Shown here piece after piece: positions 26,032 through 36,316 of a stretch of DNA of 64,000 bases. The position numbers were made by a program, and so were the translations under genes. Within the stretch, counting starts at the first letter, position 1; each line of letters begins with the position of its first letter. The stretch is from Streptococcus suis (lineage in GTDB: Bacteria > Bacillota > Bacilli > Lactobacillales > Streptococcaceae): assembly GCA_024583055.1 (NCBI GenBank), contig CP102145.1:806001-870000 (forward strand). Reading direction: 5' to 3'. The notes under the pieces were generated by a model, which was given only the letters and a program-made list of their open reading frames with translations, was not told the origin of the DNA and did not search any database.

Positions 26032-26288
26032 ATAAGTTGTATACTGCACGACAAAAAACAAGTCCAGATAATTCCGAACTTGTTTCCACTATAACCCTAG
26101 CTATCCTAGTTCGGGGATAAATTAGTACACAGTACATTGAAAAACAAGTCTGAAACGTTTCGGACTTGTTTTTACTAGAACCCTCGCTATGCTAGCTCGG
26201 GGATAAATTAGTACACTGTACTACGAAAAACAAGTCTGGAAATTTCCAGACTTGTTCTTATTATAACCCTCGCTATACTAGCTCGGGG
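26032..26288. repeat. Three tandem 86-bp repeats, each with a terminator-like hairpin
   Basis: Units begin at 26032 (85 bp), 26117 (86 bp) and 26203 (86 bp), with a degenerate partial unit before 26032. Each unit carries ATAA(A/G)TT(A/G)(T/G)TA, an inverted repeat around ACAAGTC...GACTTGT flanked by A and T runs, and CCCT(C/A)GCTAT..TAG(C/T)TCGGGG. In units 2 and 3 the inner stem differs (TGAAACGTTTCG against TGGAAATTTCCA) but pairing is kept. Confidence 0.9.
26225..26256 (-). terminator. Terminator hairpin in repeat unit 3, downstream of eno
   Basis: A perfect 26-nt palindrome (26230-26255) followed by TTTTT on the minus strand. It is the first efficient-looking terminator after eno; a hairpin at 26291-26313 overlapping the eno stop has no long T-run. 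Confidence 0.75.
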
Positions 26289-26311
26289 ATAAAACAGTCT
26301 CCCAGACTGTT

Positions 26312-27703
<1,392 letters not shown>

Positions 27704-27753
27704 TTACAGAAACCAAGGATGTAAACGCTTGCCTTTTCAGTAGTCCCTTTTTA

Positions 27754-27762
27754 TGCTATACT
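27754..27762 (+). promoter_or_regulatory. Extended -10 promoter, leaderless start candidate
   Basis: TGCTATACT ends 6 nt before ATG 27769. The intervening AAGGAC contains a GGA but is only 1 nt from the ATG, too close for a ribosome-binding site. Confidence 0.6.
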
Positions 27763-27768
27763 AAGGAC

Positions 27769-28218
27769 ATGACTGATATTCAAAAAACAATTTTACAAAA
27801 AGCATCTGGCGAGACCAGACTGGACCCTGACCAACAGCGTAAATACATGGGAACCTTCCGCGAACGGGTGGTCCTCATTCTCAATTTTGAAGAGGCCAAT
27901 CATCCTGATCTGGCAAAGAACTTTGCTTCTATCTGCCAAAAACTCCTGTCAGAAACCAGTCCTCTTTTTCTCAAGTTGTCCCCTTCCCTGTCCGATAGCC
28001 TGCAAATCGCACTGATGAAAATTGCTCAGCAGGGTAGCATCACAGCCAGCATTATCGATGAGAAAGTTGGCGCTTCACCTTATGCTCTCCTATTCCACAC
28101 GGACCATGCTGTCGATAAGGAGGATATTGCATTCGCAGCAAACTTTCCAGAATGGATGACAAAAACAGAAAAAAAGGAAGATACAAAACCTTCCTTCTGG
28201 AAAAAATTATTTGGGTAA
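27769..28218 (+). CDS. YueI family protein (DUF1694)
   Basis: 149 residues of the YueI/DUF1694 family, found only in Firmicutes and of unknown role. The family signature YMGTFRERVVLILNFEEAN (about 25-43) and the central SPLFLKLSPSLSDSLQIALMK are visible. ATG 27769 matches the family N-terminus; the frame extends upstream to 27613 but that part reads as promoter. The short -10 to ATG distance makes a leaderless mRNA likely. The C-terminus KKEDTKPSFWKKLFG is lysine-rich and aromatic. Confidence 0.82.
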   Translation: MTDIQKTILQKASGETRLDPDQQRKYMGTFRERVVLILNFEEANHPDLAKNFASICQKLLSETSPLFLKLSPSLSDSLQIALMKIAQQGSITASIIDEKVGASPYALLFHTDHAVDKEDIAFAANFPEWMTKTEKKEDTKPSFWKKLFG

Positions 28219-28268
28219 GCAAGGCTTGCCCTTTTTATTCCCCAAAATAACACATTCATACTCAATGA

Positions 28269-28802
28269 TTAGGCAATCACAATATCAAGTCCTTGTGCCA
28301 GCTGCTGCAACCGGGCTACTTTTTCAATCTGATTAAAGAAAACATAAAACTTGTCTTCTGTAATTGACAGCAAGCCCGCAGCCAAGCCTTCAGCTTCAAA
28401 CTTGGCATTGATCGTTACGAGCCACTGGGCAAGATTGGCGCCTGGATTGAGTCCATCCGGATCCAATTTTAGTAAAATACCTGCAGCACGTACCTGTTTG
28501 AGCTGATCGAAACCATTGATAAAATCCGTCAAGTCAACTTCTATATCACAAGGGAAAATATAGTCCTGCCTGGTTAACAGCGTGACTAAAATCAACCATA
28601 AATTGTCTTTTTCTGACTCCGTCACCTGGTCCAAAAATTGGTCAAACTCCTCAGCTGACAAATAGGATTCGAACATATTCAAAATATGATTGGGATCCGT
28701 TGCAAAAACTGCCTCTTTCAACTGTGCGAACAGGTCTCTGTCGCTATTTGACAAGATTTCAGCTATTTCAAATATATCCTGCAATTGATTTTCTGTTAGC
28801 AT
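28269..28802 (-). CDS. Hypothetical protein, possibly DUF6630-like
   Basis: 177 residues, acidic, mainly helical, without signal peptide or membrane segment. A C-terminal ITEDKFYVFFNQIEKVARLQQLAQGLDIVIA and a central WLILVTLLTRQDYIFPCDIEVDL are the most conserved-looking parts. The layout resembles DUF6630 proteins, but I am not sure. AGAAGGAGG precedes the ATG. It is the last gene after pepF and a small membrane-protein gene, 13 bp behind the latter, so these three probably share a transcript. Confidence 0.6.
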   Translation of the reverse strand: MLTENQLQDIFEIAEILSNSDRDLFAQLKEAVFATDPNHILNMFESYLSAEEFDQFLDQVTESEKDNLWLILVTLLTRQDYIFPCDIEVDLTDFINGFDQLKQVRAAGILLKLDPDGLNPGANLAQWLVTINAKFEAEGLAAGLLSITEDKFYVFFNQIEKVARLQQLAQGLDIVIA

Positions 28803-28814
28803 GCTTCCTCCTTC

Positions 28815-29261
28815 TTAATTCGTAGGAAAATCCCACTGGACATAGGGAGCGACTTCTTGCACAAAATGGTAAATGTCGTTAAAGTCCGCTCCAGCCAGGG
28901 CATTCAAATTCACTTCAACTAACAAATTCCCTGAATTTCCAACAATCCTCAGCTTATGCGACAAAAAATTCCGATAAATAGGCCGCACTATATAGCGCAT
29001 CTCTCCAATTTCTTCCATTGAAAAATGCTGGCGTGGTGAGCCGATTTTTTCCTGAAAGTCCAAGCCTTCAGCTGTTAAGAGAAAGACTTCACCCTGCTGG
29101 CGCAAGACATACGCATAGATAGCCGATAGGATAGCGACCAGGAGAAAGACAAGTCCTAGTCCAACTGCAGGTTCTGGTTTGGTCATCACACCGATGCCAA
29201 TCAACGCCGCAAGGTTAGAACTGACAAGCGGATAGACTAAAGATCGTTTGTAGGAAATCAT
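28815..29261 (-). CDS. Small membrane protein with PH-like C-terminal part
   Basis: 148 residues from ATG 29261 (MISYKRSLVYPLVSSN). A TTG eight codons upstream (29285) inside pepF is an alternative start with no better site. Two hydrophobic segments lie at about 8-23 and 30-50; the rest (LLTAEGLDFQEKIGSPRQHF, EEIGEMRYIV) looks like a cytoplasmic beta-rich, PH-like domain as in YcxB or YdbS type proteins. Function unknown. It starts right after the pepF stop and is followed 13 bp later by another hypothetical gene. Confidence 0.65.
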   Translation of the reverse strand: MISYKRSLVYPLVSSNLAALIGIGVMTKPEPAVGLGLVFLLVAILSAIYAYVLRQQGEVFLLTAEGLDFQEKIGSPRQHFSMEEIGEMRYIVRPIYRNFLSHKLRIVGNSGNLLVEVNLNALAGADFNDIYHFVQEVAPYVQWDFPTN

Positions 29262-29262
29262 C

Positions 29263-31065
29263 TTATAGGTGCACACCTTTCTCAACGAGAGCTTCCAACT
29301 CTGTCAAGCGGGCTTCAAAGACCTTGAAGGCATCGTTGAGATAGTCTTCCTTGGTCATATCCACGCCAGCTTTTGCGATGACATTGAGTGGATAATCAGA
29401 GCTACCAGCCTTGAGGTAGTTGAGGTAGTTTTCCTTGTCCTCTGGGTTACCATTGACAATCTTGTCTGCTAAAGCAGACGCTGCCGCAAAGCCAGTTGAA
29501 TATTGGTAAACATAGAAATTGTAATAGAAATGTGGAATACGAGCCCACTCATACTGAATCAATGGATTTTCTTCCGCAGACAAGCCATAATACTTCTCAT
29601 TGAGTTTACCGTAAAGCTGGTTGAGGAAATCAGCGGTCAAGACTTGGCCTTCCTGGTCAGCCTTGTAAATAGCCTGCTCAAACTCAGCAAATTGGGTTTG
29701 ACGGAAGACCGTTCCACGGAAACCGTCGAGGTAGTGATTGAGAATAGCAAAGCGGGTCTTGTCGTCTTCCACTTCTGCCAAGAGCTTCTCAGTCAAGAGA
29801 TTTTCGTTGGTTGTTGACGCAATCTCAGCCAAGAAAATCGAATAGTGACCATAGACATAGGGCTGATTCTGACGAGTCAACATCGAATGAAGTGAATGCC
29901 CTGTTTCGTGAATCAGGGTGTACATATTGTCCAAATTGTCCTGCCAGTTGAGGAGCATGAAGGCGTTGGTGTCGTAAGCACCACCTGAATAGGCTCCTGA
30001 ACGCTTGCCTTCGTTGACATGGACATCAATCCAGCGGTTTTCAAAGGCTTCTTTGACAATGGCCGCGTACTCATCACCAAAGATATCCAAGGTTTCGACA
30101 CAAGTAGCCAAGGCCTCCTCATAGGTGACTTTTGTATCTGTGCTCGAAAGCGGTGTGTACATATCGTACATCTTAAGGTCATCAATACCCAAGAGTTTCT
30201 TACGCAAATTGATGTAGCGGTGCAAGAGCGGGAGGTGCTTGTTGACTGCTGACACTAATGTATCGTAAACGGACTCTGGGATAAAGTTGGCAGAAAGGGC
30301 TGCGTGGCGAGCAGAGTCGTACTTCCGCAAACGAGCTTTCAGGTTATTGACCTTAACGTTAGACTGAAGGGTCTTGGCGTAGGTATGCTGGAACTGCTCG
30401 TAGGTTTCGTAGAGTGCCTCATAGGCCTCTTGACGCACTTCGCGGTTTTTGGACTCCATAAAGGAGATGTAGTTGCCGTGAGAAAGGGGCACCAACTTGC
30501 CGTCCTCATCTGCGATTTCTGGGAAACGCAGGCTAGCATTATCCAAGACAGAGAATGTTTCAGATGGTGCTTCAAAAATCTCACTGGTCGCCGCAAGAAC
30601 TTCTTCTACTTCTTGTGACAAGATGTGATCCTTGGCTGCCAAGAGTTTTTCAAACTGGTGGTTGTACTGAGTAAGAGCTGGCTCTTCTGCCTTGAAAGCC
30701 TCTAGTTGCTCCTCAGTAATGGCCATAAATTCTGGCTCATAGAAGGCAAAAGCCTGTGAAAAGGCAGAATAGAGGGTCATACCTTTAGCTTGGAATTCCT
30801 GATATTTCCCTTCACGAGTATCTTGGTCATTTTTCATATTCGCATAGACATAGAGCTTTTCAAGCCTACGAATCAGACCAAGCTGGGTTTCGCTAATCTC
30901 CAAAAGGCTCTTAGCTGAGTCCAACAAGTGACCTGCAAAGGCCTTAGCTTTTTCTGTTTCTGCTTGGAGATCAGCCAACTCGGCTTCCCAAGCCTCATCT
31001 GTTGGGAAAATAGTCGCTAAATCCCACTGGTATTTTTCTTCGATTTCATGACGTTGTTTTGACAT
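29263..31065 (-). CDS. pepF: Oligoendopeptidase F
   Basis: 600-residue M3 family zinc metallopeptidase. The HExxH motif is [13 protein letters not shown] (about 385-397), with the third ligand Glu in [11 protein letters not shown]. The N-terminal PepF domain spans about 20-200. The enzyme degrades 7-17-residue peptides in the cytoplasm; there is no signal peptide. In streptococci pepF often follows coiA, the competence gene, as it does here with only a lipoprotein gene between them. Confidence 0.96.
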   Translation of the reverse strand: MSKQRHEIEEKYQWDLATIFPTDEAWEAELADLQAETEKAKAFAGHLLDSAKSLLEISETQLGLIRRLEKLYVYANMKNDQDTREGKYQEFQAKGMTLYSAFSQAFAFYEPEFMAITEEQLEAFKAEEPALTQYNHQFEKLLAAKDHILSQEVEEVLAATSEIFEAPSETFSVLDNASLRFPEIADEDGKLVPLSHGNYISFMESKNREVRQEAYEALYETYEQFQHTYAKTLQSNVKVNNLKARLRKYDSARHAALSANFIPESVYDTLVSAVNKHLPLLHRYINLRKKLLGIDDLKMYDMYTPLSSTDTKVTYEEALATCVETLDIFGDEYAAIVKEAFENRWIDVHVNEGKRSGAYSGGAYDTNAFMLLNWQDNLDNMYTLIHETGHSLHSMLTRQNQPYVYGHYSIFLAEIASTTNENLLTEKLLAEVEDDKTRFAILNHYLDGFRGTVFRQTQFAEFEQAIYKADQEGQVLTADFLNQLYGKLNEKYYGLSAEENPLIQYEWARIPHFYYNFYVYQYSTGFAAASALADKIVNGNPEDKENYLNYLKAGSSDYPLNVIAKAGVDMTKEDYLNDAFKVFEARLTELEALVEKGVHL

Positions 31066-31094
31066 AATAAATCCTCCGTTCCCAATATTTTACC

Positions 31095-31132
31095 ACAAAA
31101 AAGCCTCGCTTTCCATTGAAAAGGGAGGGCTT
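31095..31132 (-). terminator. Terminator behind the lipoprotein gene
   Basis: AAGCCCTCCCTTTTC and GAAAGCGAGGCTT form an imperfect stem followed by TTTTTTG on the minus strand, between the lipoprotein stop and pepF. Confidence 0.6.
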
Positions 31133-31137
31133 ACAAC

Positions 31138-31779
31138 CTACTCATCAGTAGTAAAGTAGGTCTTGGCATCTGCTACAACTTCTTTGACAAAGCTGTCATA
31201 AAAGGCAAGGTTCGGGATGCCATATTGGTTTAACAAGCTATCGACGTAACTATTTCCTTCCGCATCTTTAATATTTCCTTTTTTCTCCTGGTCATCATAC
31301 TGGTGGGTGAAATTTCCTTGTAAATCAATGAGGAGAGCGCCATCATTTGCAAAAGAAATAGAATAGCCACTGTCTACAAAATACTGTCCGACCTGTCCCT
31401 TAGCTGCACTTGCTTTCTCTTCGCCTTCGTATTCATCTGTCGCTACAGTATAATCACCACTTTCAATGAAATAGGTTACCTTACAACCACTTGGATAGGA
31501 AAGCATAAAATATTCCCCTACGGTTGTATCGGAGACATGGACATACTCTGTTCCATCATCAAAGGTAATGCTGGTACCTCCACTTTCCGCTACTTCCTTA
31601 GAGACTACTTTCTGACTATGTTTGGAGTTAAACTTCTGTACTTCTTCCTCATTGATTGTTTGCACTTGCTGACTAGAGGCAGTGCTTGTTTGCCCTTCCT
31701 CATACCTGACAGCACAAGCTGATAAGCAAGCTATTAGCAGTAAAGAGGCACTTACTAAGGTAAAACGACTGAATTTCAT
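31138..31779 (-). CDS. Lipoprotein of unknown function
   Basis: 213 residues. The signal peptide ends in a lipobox, LSACAVRYEEG, with the lipidated Cys near residue 22, so the protein is anchored outside the membrane. A Ser/Gln/Glu-rich linker follows, then a beta-rich domain with repeated patterns (ITFDDGTEYVHVSD, VTYFIESGDYTVATDEYEG). It may belong to DUF4947, a streptococcal lipoprotein family; I am not certain. AAGGAGG precedes the ATG. It lies between coiA and pepF. Confidence 0.72.
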   Translation of the reverse strand: MKFSRFTLVSASLLLIACLSACAVRYEEGQTSTASSQQVQTINEEEVQKFNSKHSQKVVSKEVAESGGTSITFDDGTEYVHVSDTTVGEYFMLSYPSGCKVTYFIESGDYTVATDEYEGEEKASAAKGQVGQYFVDSGYSISFANDGALLIDLQGNFTHQYDDQEKKGNIKDAEGNSYVDSLLNQYGIPNLAFYDSFVKEVVADAKTYFTTDE

Positions 31780-31821
31780 TCCACGAACCTCCTTGTAAAC
31801 CTTTTTTTATTATATCATTAT

Positions 31822-32763
31822 TTACATAAGTTGTCTATACATTATAGGTGGATACAAGATTTGTCTACTCTTATCTTTTGCTTTGTCGTAAAACTGATCA
31901 AATGCTTGGTACATCGGAGTCAGGTCTTGCTTGATTTGGGCAAAGCCAATGGCAGAGCGGGGCAGTCGGATTTGGGGATAAAAGTCTAATGCTGTCTTGA
32001 TCAGTAGATTTTCCCCACGTCCATAAGCCTCTGCTTGCAGGGCGAGCCATTTGGGGGATTTGTAATAAAGCTGTTGAGCAATGTAGCGAGGCAAATCCTC
32101 ATCCATTGGACAAGTCATGCTAGATAGAATTTGCTTGGCAAAGGGCAGACGCAAGATTTCCAATAAATTTCCCTCGCAAAATGGAAAAACCTTAGTCATA
32201 CAGTGGACCTTACCTCGTAAGTCTTCATGAATAAGGTAACGGAGCCGCAATTCTTTTTTCTCGTCATCTAATTCCCAGAGGTGAAACCCCATATTCATAC
32301 TAAAAGAGAGAAATTGCTTGTGCAAATTGGTCAGTCGTTCCTTGAGCCACAAATCCTTGCCAAGCAACCAAAGAACCAGATAACCACCCTCACGATAGGC
32401 CTGCGTCCTCAGCTGCAAACGAGAAATCGGCAGACTGGAACATTGGACTTCCAAAGCTAGACTATTATTAACAAATAAATCCGCGACCTGCCCTATACTG
32501 GGCAGGCTTTTTTCAAGTTCAACTTGTTCGGCATTGATTAACCATCTGTACAGACAAGACTTAAGTGACAGATGCTGGGCGGATTCATTCTCGGAAAAGT
32601 AATGGCAGTCCCGCAGGGTGACGTGGGCAAAGTGCGAACGCAGAATTTTTCCAGATTTGTATCGGACCGGTCCTCCACAACCTGGACAGGAAAAACTGCC
32701 TTGCGGCGCAGGATTTTCCAAGACATTAAAGACTTGCCCATCTTCATCAAGTGCAACTAACAT
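31822..32763 (-). CDS. coiA: Competence protein CoiA
   Basis: 313 residues from ATG 32763 (MLVALDEDGQVFN), with AGGAGG 4 nt before. The N-terminal region has a CPGCGGPVRYKSG zinc-finger-like motif and HFAHVTLRDC; the central nuclease-like domain has LALEVQCSSLPISRLQLR, where the E-x-Q with a preceding Asp (VADLFVNNSLALEVQ) is the CoiA catalytic pattern. CoiA is needed for recombination of DNA taken up in natural transformation. Upstream, TGCGAACTA at 32782-32790 is only a weak match to the sigma-X box TACGAATA. Confidence 0.93.
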   Translation of the reverse strand: MLVALDEDGQVFNVLENPAPQGSFSCPGCGGPVRYKSGKILRSHFAHVTLRDCHYFSENESAQHLSLKSCLYRWLINAEQVELEKSLPSIGQVADLFVNNSLALEVQCSSLPISRLQLRTQAYREGGYLVLWLLGKDLWLKERLTNLHKQFLSFSMNMGFHLWELDDEKKELRLRYLIHEDLRGKVHCMTKVFPFCEGNLLEILRLPFAKQILSSMTCPMDEDLPRYIAQQLYYKSPKWLALQAEAYGRGENLLIKTALDFYPQIRLPRSAIGFAQIKQDLTPMYQAFDQFYDKAKDKSRQILYPPIMYRQLM

Positions 32764-32823
32764 AAAACCTCCTCTCTTTATTAGTTCGCAAGTTGTGGTA
32801 AAATGATGAAAAGGAGATGGAAA

Positions 32824-33390
32824 ATGACCAAAAATATTATCAAATGGGAAAAGGATGGCTTCATTCTGCAGTCCTTTCAAGTGGGCTTTGCAGAGAAATA
32901 CTATGAGGACTGTTTTACCAAGCCTTCCGTTGAAATTTATCGTTTGACAGGGAGCTCGGGAACTTACACTAAAGATGACGTTATCAACTTCTACAATCGG
33001 ATTGTGGCTGACCCTGATCGGTTTGATTTTATCTTGATTGCACCTGACGGAACCTTTATCGGTGAGTCGGTCATCAATGAACTAGATAGGGAGAATAACT
33101 CCGCTAACTTTCGGATTGTTATCTTTGACGAGGACTATTTGGACCGTGGTTTGGGCTCTTGGGCAGTCGAGAAAACCAGAGATTTCGCTTTTGAGCAGGT
33201 TGGCTTACATCGCTTGGAATTGGAAGTTTTTTCCTTCAACCCGCGTGCCAAGCGTGCCTATGAAAAAGCAGGTTTTCGTTTAGAAGGTATCAAGCGTGAC
33301 AGCCATAAGACAGCAGACGGTTATGCCGATACCCTCATTATGTCCATTCTAGAAAAGGAATGGAAAGTACTCAAAAAACCAGCCGACTAG
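32824..33390 (+). CDS. GNAT acetyltransferase, RimJ/RimL type
   Basis: 188 residues from ATG 32824, with AAGGAG seven bases before. The acetyl-CoA loop is in YLDRGLGSWAVEKTRDFAFEQVGL and the C-terminal HRLELEVFSFNPRAKRAYEKAGF is the classical RimJ/RimL/YdaF pattern. The substrate is unknown (protein N-terminus, aminoglycoside or other amine). It is transcribed away from coiA; the two promoters lie within the same 60 bp. A bidirectional terminator follows. Confidence 0.85.
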   Translation: MTKNIIKWEKDGFILQSFQVGFAEKYYEDCFTKPSVEIYRLTGSSGTYTKDDVINFYNRIVADPDRFDFILIAPDGTFIGESVINELDRENNSANFRIVIFDEDYLDRGLGSWAVEKTRDFAFEQVGLHRLELEVFSFNPRAKRAYEKAGFRLEGIKRDSHKTADGYADTLIMSILEKEWKVLKKPAD

Positions 33391-33402
33391 GGCTGGTTTT
33401 TG
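33373..33402. terminator. Bidirectional terminator between the GNAT gene and metG
   Basis: AAAACCAGCC and GGCTGGTTTT form a perfect 10-bp stem around GACTAG. T-runs follow on both strands. It overlaps the GNAT stop codon. Confidence 0.85.
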
Positions 33403-33420
33403 TGTCTTGTCTCTGCAAAC

Positions 33421-35424
33421 TTACCCAATCTGACTGCCGTTTGGCACAGATGGATCTACTGTTAAAAGTGTCAAATTGCCGTCGTGTTCGGCTGAGAGGA
33501 TCATACCCTGGCTGAGCAAGCCCATCATCTTACGTGGCTTGAGGTTGGCAACGATTTGAACTTTCTTACCGACCAACTCCTGCTCATTTGGATAGTACTT
33601 GGCAATACCAGACAGGATTTGGCGGTCCTGACCGTCACCAGCATCTAGACGGAACTTGAGCAACTTGTCAGAGCCCTCCACCTTGGCAACTTCCTTGACT
33701 TCGGCCACGCGGATTTCAACCGCATCAAAGTCCTCGAACTTGATCGCAGCTTTTTCGTTTTTGAGTTCCACGTCAGCTGGGTTCCACTCTTTTTCTTCCT
33801 CTTGGGAAATAGCAGAGCTGCCACCCATTTGAGCTTGGATATAGGCGATTTCCTCTTCCATATCCAGACGTGGGAAGATAGGTGTACCTTTTGCGACCAC
33901 TGTCAAACCAGCTGGAAGACCAGCAAAATCAAGGTTTTCAAGGTCAAATGCTGTTCCCAAACCAAGCTGTTCCATAATGGCATTTGAAGTAGTCATCATG
34001 AATGGTTGAATGAGATGAGCCACCACACGAAGACCTGCTGTCAAGTGAGCCATCACCGCCGCCAACTTGTCACGGTCAGCTTCTTCTTTTGCCAAGACCC
34101 ACGGTGCTGTTTCATCGATGTACTTGTTGGTACGGGAGATGATATTCCATACCGCTTCCAAGGCGCGTGGGTAGTCAACAGCTTCCATATATTTGTGGTA
34201 GCTTGCTAAGTTGTCAGCAACTACTGCCGCCAAGTCCGCATCAAAATCTGTCACGTTGGCAACAAAAGTCGGTACCTGACCACCGAAGTACTTGTTAATC
34301 ATAGCAACGGTACGGTTGAGCAAGTTTCCAAGGTCGTTAGCTAGTTCGTAGTTGATACGACCAACATAATCTTCTGGTGTAAAGGTGCCGTCAGAGCCAA
34401 CTGGTAGACTACGCATGAGGTAATAACGGAGCGGATCCAAACCGAAACGCTCGACCAGCATTTCTGGATAAACCACATTGCCCTTAGACTTAGACATCTT
34501 GCCATCTTTCATGACAAACCAGCCATGAGCAACCAAGCGGTCTGGCAACTTCATATCCAACATCATGAGCATAATTGGCCAGTAAATGGAGTGGAAACGA
34601 AGAATGTCCTTGCCAACCATATGGTAAACTGTTCCATTCCAGAACTTGTCGTAGTTGGCTGTTTCTTCCTGACCATAGCCCAAGGCAGTTGCGTAGTTGA
34701 GTAGGGCATCAATCCAGACATAGACAACGTGCTTTGGATTTGACGGTACGGGCACGCCCCAGGTAAATGAAGTACGGGATACGGCCAAATCTTCCAAGCC
34801 TGGCTCGATGAAGTTTTTCATGATTTCATTGAGGCGGCCGTCTGGCTGGATAAAGTCTGGGTGAGCATTGAAGAACTCAACCAATTTATCCTGATACTTG
34901 CTGAGGCGGAGGAAGTAGGATTCCTCTGAAACCCAGGCAACCTCGTGACCGCTCGGAGCGATACCGCCTGTTACCTTGCCGTTTTCATCTCGGAAGACCT
35001 CTTCTAATTGGCTCTCGGTGAAGAATTCCTCGTCTGATACGGAGTACCATCCAGAATACTCTCCCAAGTAAATGTCGTCCTGCGCCAGCAATTTTTCAAA
35101 AACAGCCGCCACCACTTCCTCGTGGTAATCATCAGTCGTGCGGATAAATTTGTCGTAAGAGATGTCGAGCAAGTTCCAGAGCTCTTTAACGCCAACCGCC
35201 ATGCCGTCAACGTAGGCTTGAGGTGTCAAACCAGCTTCGTTAGCCTTCTCTTCAATCTTTTGACCGTGCTCATCAAGCCCTGTCAGATAGAAAACCTCAT
35301 GGCCCATGAGACGCTTGTAGCGAGCCAGTACGTCACAGGCAATGGTCGTATAGGCCGAACCAATGTGGAGCTTACCCGATGGGTAATAAATAGGCGTTGT
35401 AATATAAAATGGTGTTTTTGACAT
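33421..35424 (-). CDS. metG: Methionyl-tRNA synthetase
   Basis: 667-residue class I synthetase. The HIGH motif appears as [13 protein letters not shown] (about 14-26), KMSKS as [10 protein letters not shown], and the C-terminal tRNA-binding OB-fold domain (about 560-667) includes [20 protein letters not shown], read here as [11 protein letters not shown] and SDKLLKFRL. It lacks the four-Cys zinc knuckle of the E. coli type. It charges tRNA-Met. AAAGGAT precedes the ATG. No T-box or other leader is seen. Confidence 0.97.
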   Translation of the reverse strand: MSKTPFYITTPIYYPSGKLHIGSAYTTIACDVLARYKRLMGHEVFYLTGLDEHGQKIEEKANEAGLTPQAYVDGMAVGVKELWNLLDISYDKFIRTTDDYHEEVVAAVFEKLLAQDDIYLGEYSGWYSVSDEEFFTESQLEEVFRDENGKVTGGIAPSGHEVAWVSEESYFLRLSKYQDKLVEFFNAHPDFIQPDGRLNEIMKNFIEPGLEDLAVSRTSFTWGVPVPSNPKHVVYVWIDALLNYATALGYGQEETANYDKFWNGTVYHMVGKDILRFHSIYWPIMLMMLDMKLPDRLVAHGWFVMKDGKMSKSKGNVVYPEMLVERFGLDPLRYYLMRSLPVGSDGTFTPEDYVGRINYELANDLGNLLNRTVAMINKYFGGQVPTFVANVTDFDADLAAVVADNLASYHKYMEAVDYPRALEAVWNIISRTNKYIDETAPWVLAKEEADRDKLAAVMAHLTAGLRVVAHLIQPFMMTTSNAIMEQLGLGTAFDLENLDFAGLPAGLTVVAKGTPIFPRLDMEEEIAYIQAQMGGSSAISQEEEKEWNPADVELKNEKAAIKFEDFDAVEIRVAEVKEVAKVEGSDKLLKFRLDAGDGQDRQILSGIAKYYPNEQELVGKKVQIVANLKPRKMMGLLSQGMILSAEHDGNLTLLTVDPSVPNGSQIG

Positions 35425-35530
35425 GATATAATCCTTTCAGAAGGCTAATGAAACCTTTTTCTAAACGCTTTATTTTATCACATTTTTATGCAAAAACAAA
35501 GCGACTTCCTATTCCAAACCCTCCACTATG

Positions 35531-35539
35531 TGATATACT
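35531..35539 (+). promoter_or_regulatory. Extended -10 promoter of the first DUF1361 gene
   Basis: TGATATACT lies 34 bp before ATG 35573. Confidence 0.45.
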
Positions 35540-35572
35540 AGTAAACAGTTATGAAAAAGTTTGAGGTTTCCT

Positions 35573-36166
35573 ATGTTTTCTCCTAAGAATTTATTGATTC
35601 ATCTATTTTATGTACTGATTGTGGTCGGTCTCTTTTTATATGGAGCCCAGGATTCACCCCTGATTGGGAATATGACCATGGCCCTCATCGCCTTGGATTT
35701 GGCCATTTTAGTCAAGGAAAACAGCCATGTGGCAAGCAAGCTCCTCCTGACACCATTTTGGCTCTTCTTCTATCCCAACACCTTCTTTATGGTGACCCAG
35801 CTAACCAATCTCCAGCTGGCCAGCAATACCCTTTGGGAACAAAGCAGTCTGATTCTCTTCATGTTGACCATTCCTGCTATTTTATTCGGCATTATGGCTG
35901 GGGTAGAGAGCTTGGAGCTGATTTTCAAGGGCTACAATATCAGACATTACAGCTTGCGACTCCTAGTAATTGGCACCCTGGCTCTGACATCTAGCTACGC
36001 TATTTATGTCGCCCATTTTGCCAATCTTCATTCTTGGGATATTTTCGTTCAGCCCTTCATCGTCTTAAATTCTATGTTGGCAGCTATCTCTTGGGAAACA
36101 TTCCCATTTATTATGGGCGTGACTTTTCTTCAAGTCATGGTCTTGGTCTTTGCCGTTGATGAATAA
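35573..36166 (+). CDS. DUF1361 membrane protein (copy 1)
   Basis: 197-residue membrane protein with about six hydrophobic segments. The DUF1361 signature appears in LLTPFWLFFYPNTFFMVTQLTNLQ, the FYPN(T)F..T pattern, followed by ESLELIFKGYNIRHYSLR and a C-terminal GVTFLQVMVLVFAVDE. Function unknown. The start ATG 35573 (MFSPKN) was taken because its N-terminus aligns with the second copy at 36317. The two are paralogues in tandem, each with its own promoter and terminator. Confidence 0.82.
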   Translation: MFSPKNLLIHLFYVLIVVGLFLYGAQDSPLIGNMTMALIALDLAILVKENSHVASKLLLTPFWLFFYPNTFFMVTQLTNLQLASNTLWEQSSLILFMLTIPAILFGIMAGVESLELIFKGYNIRHYSLRLLVIGTLALTSSYAIYVAHFANLHSWDIFVQPFIVLNSMLAAISWETFPFIMGVTFLQVMVLVFAVDE

Positions 36167-36174
36167 AGGAGTCG

Positions 36175-36202
36175 AAAGAAACAGTTCAGCTGTTTCTTTT
36201 TT
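36175..36202 (+). terminator. Terminator behind the first DUF1361 gene
   Basis: AAAGAAACAG and CTGTTTCTTT form a perfect 10-bp stem around TTCAG, followed by a T-run. Confidence 0.85.
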
Positions 36203-36276
36203 GTTTTCTAATACTTAATCCATTCTTAAACATGTTCAAACAATACAATGCCTAGTCCCACTTTTCTTTCTGAATG

Positions 36277-36285
36277 TGTTATACT
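36277..36285 (+). promoter_or_regulatory. Extended -10 promoter of the second DUF1361 gene
   Basis: TGTTATACT lies 32 bp before ATG 36317. Confidence 0.45.
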
Positions 36286-36316
36286 AGCTTTTATATTTTA
36301 CAGAAAGAGGTTTGTC

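Noticed and set aside
26032..26288. Possible CRISPR array
   Set aside because: The units are directly adjacent and similar over their full length; there are no unique spacers and no cas genes.
28255..28268. Second BOX-like element (ATACTCAATGA)
   Set aside because: Only the first 11 bases match; the rest of boxA and the boxC end are absent.
32781..32790. Sigma-X (cin) box before coiA
   Set aside because: TGCGAACTA matches TACGAATA at only about five positions; too weak to call although coiA belongs to the competence regulon in streptococci.
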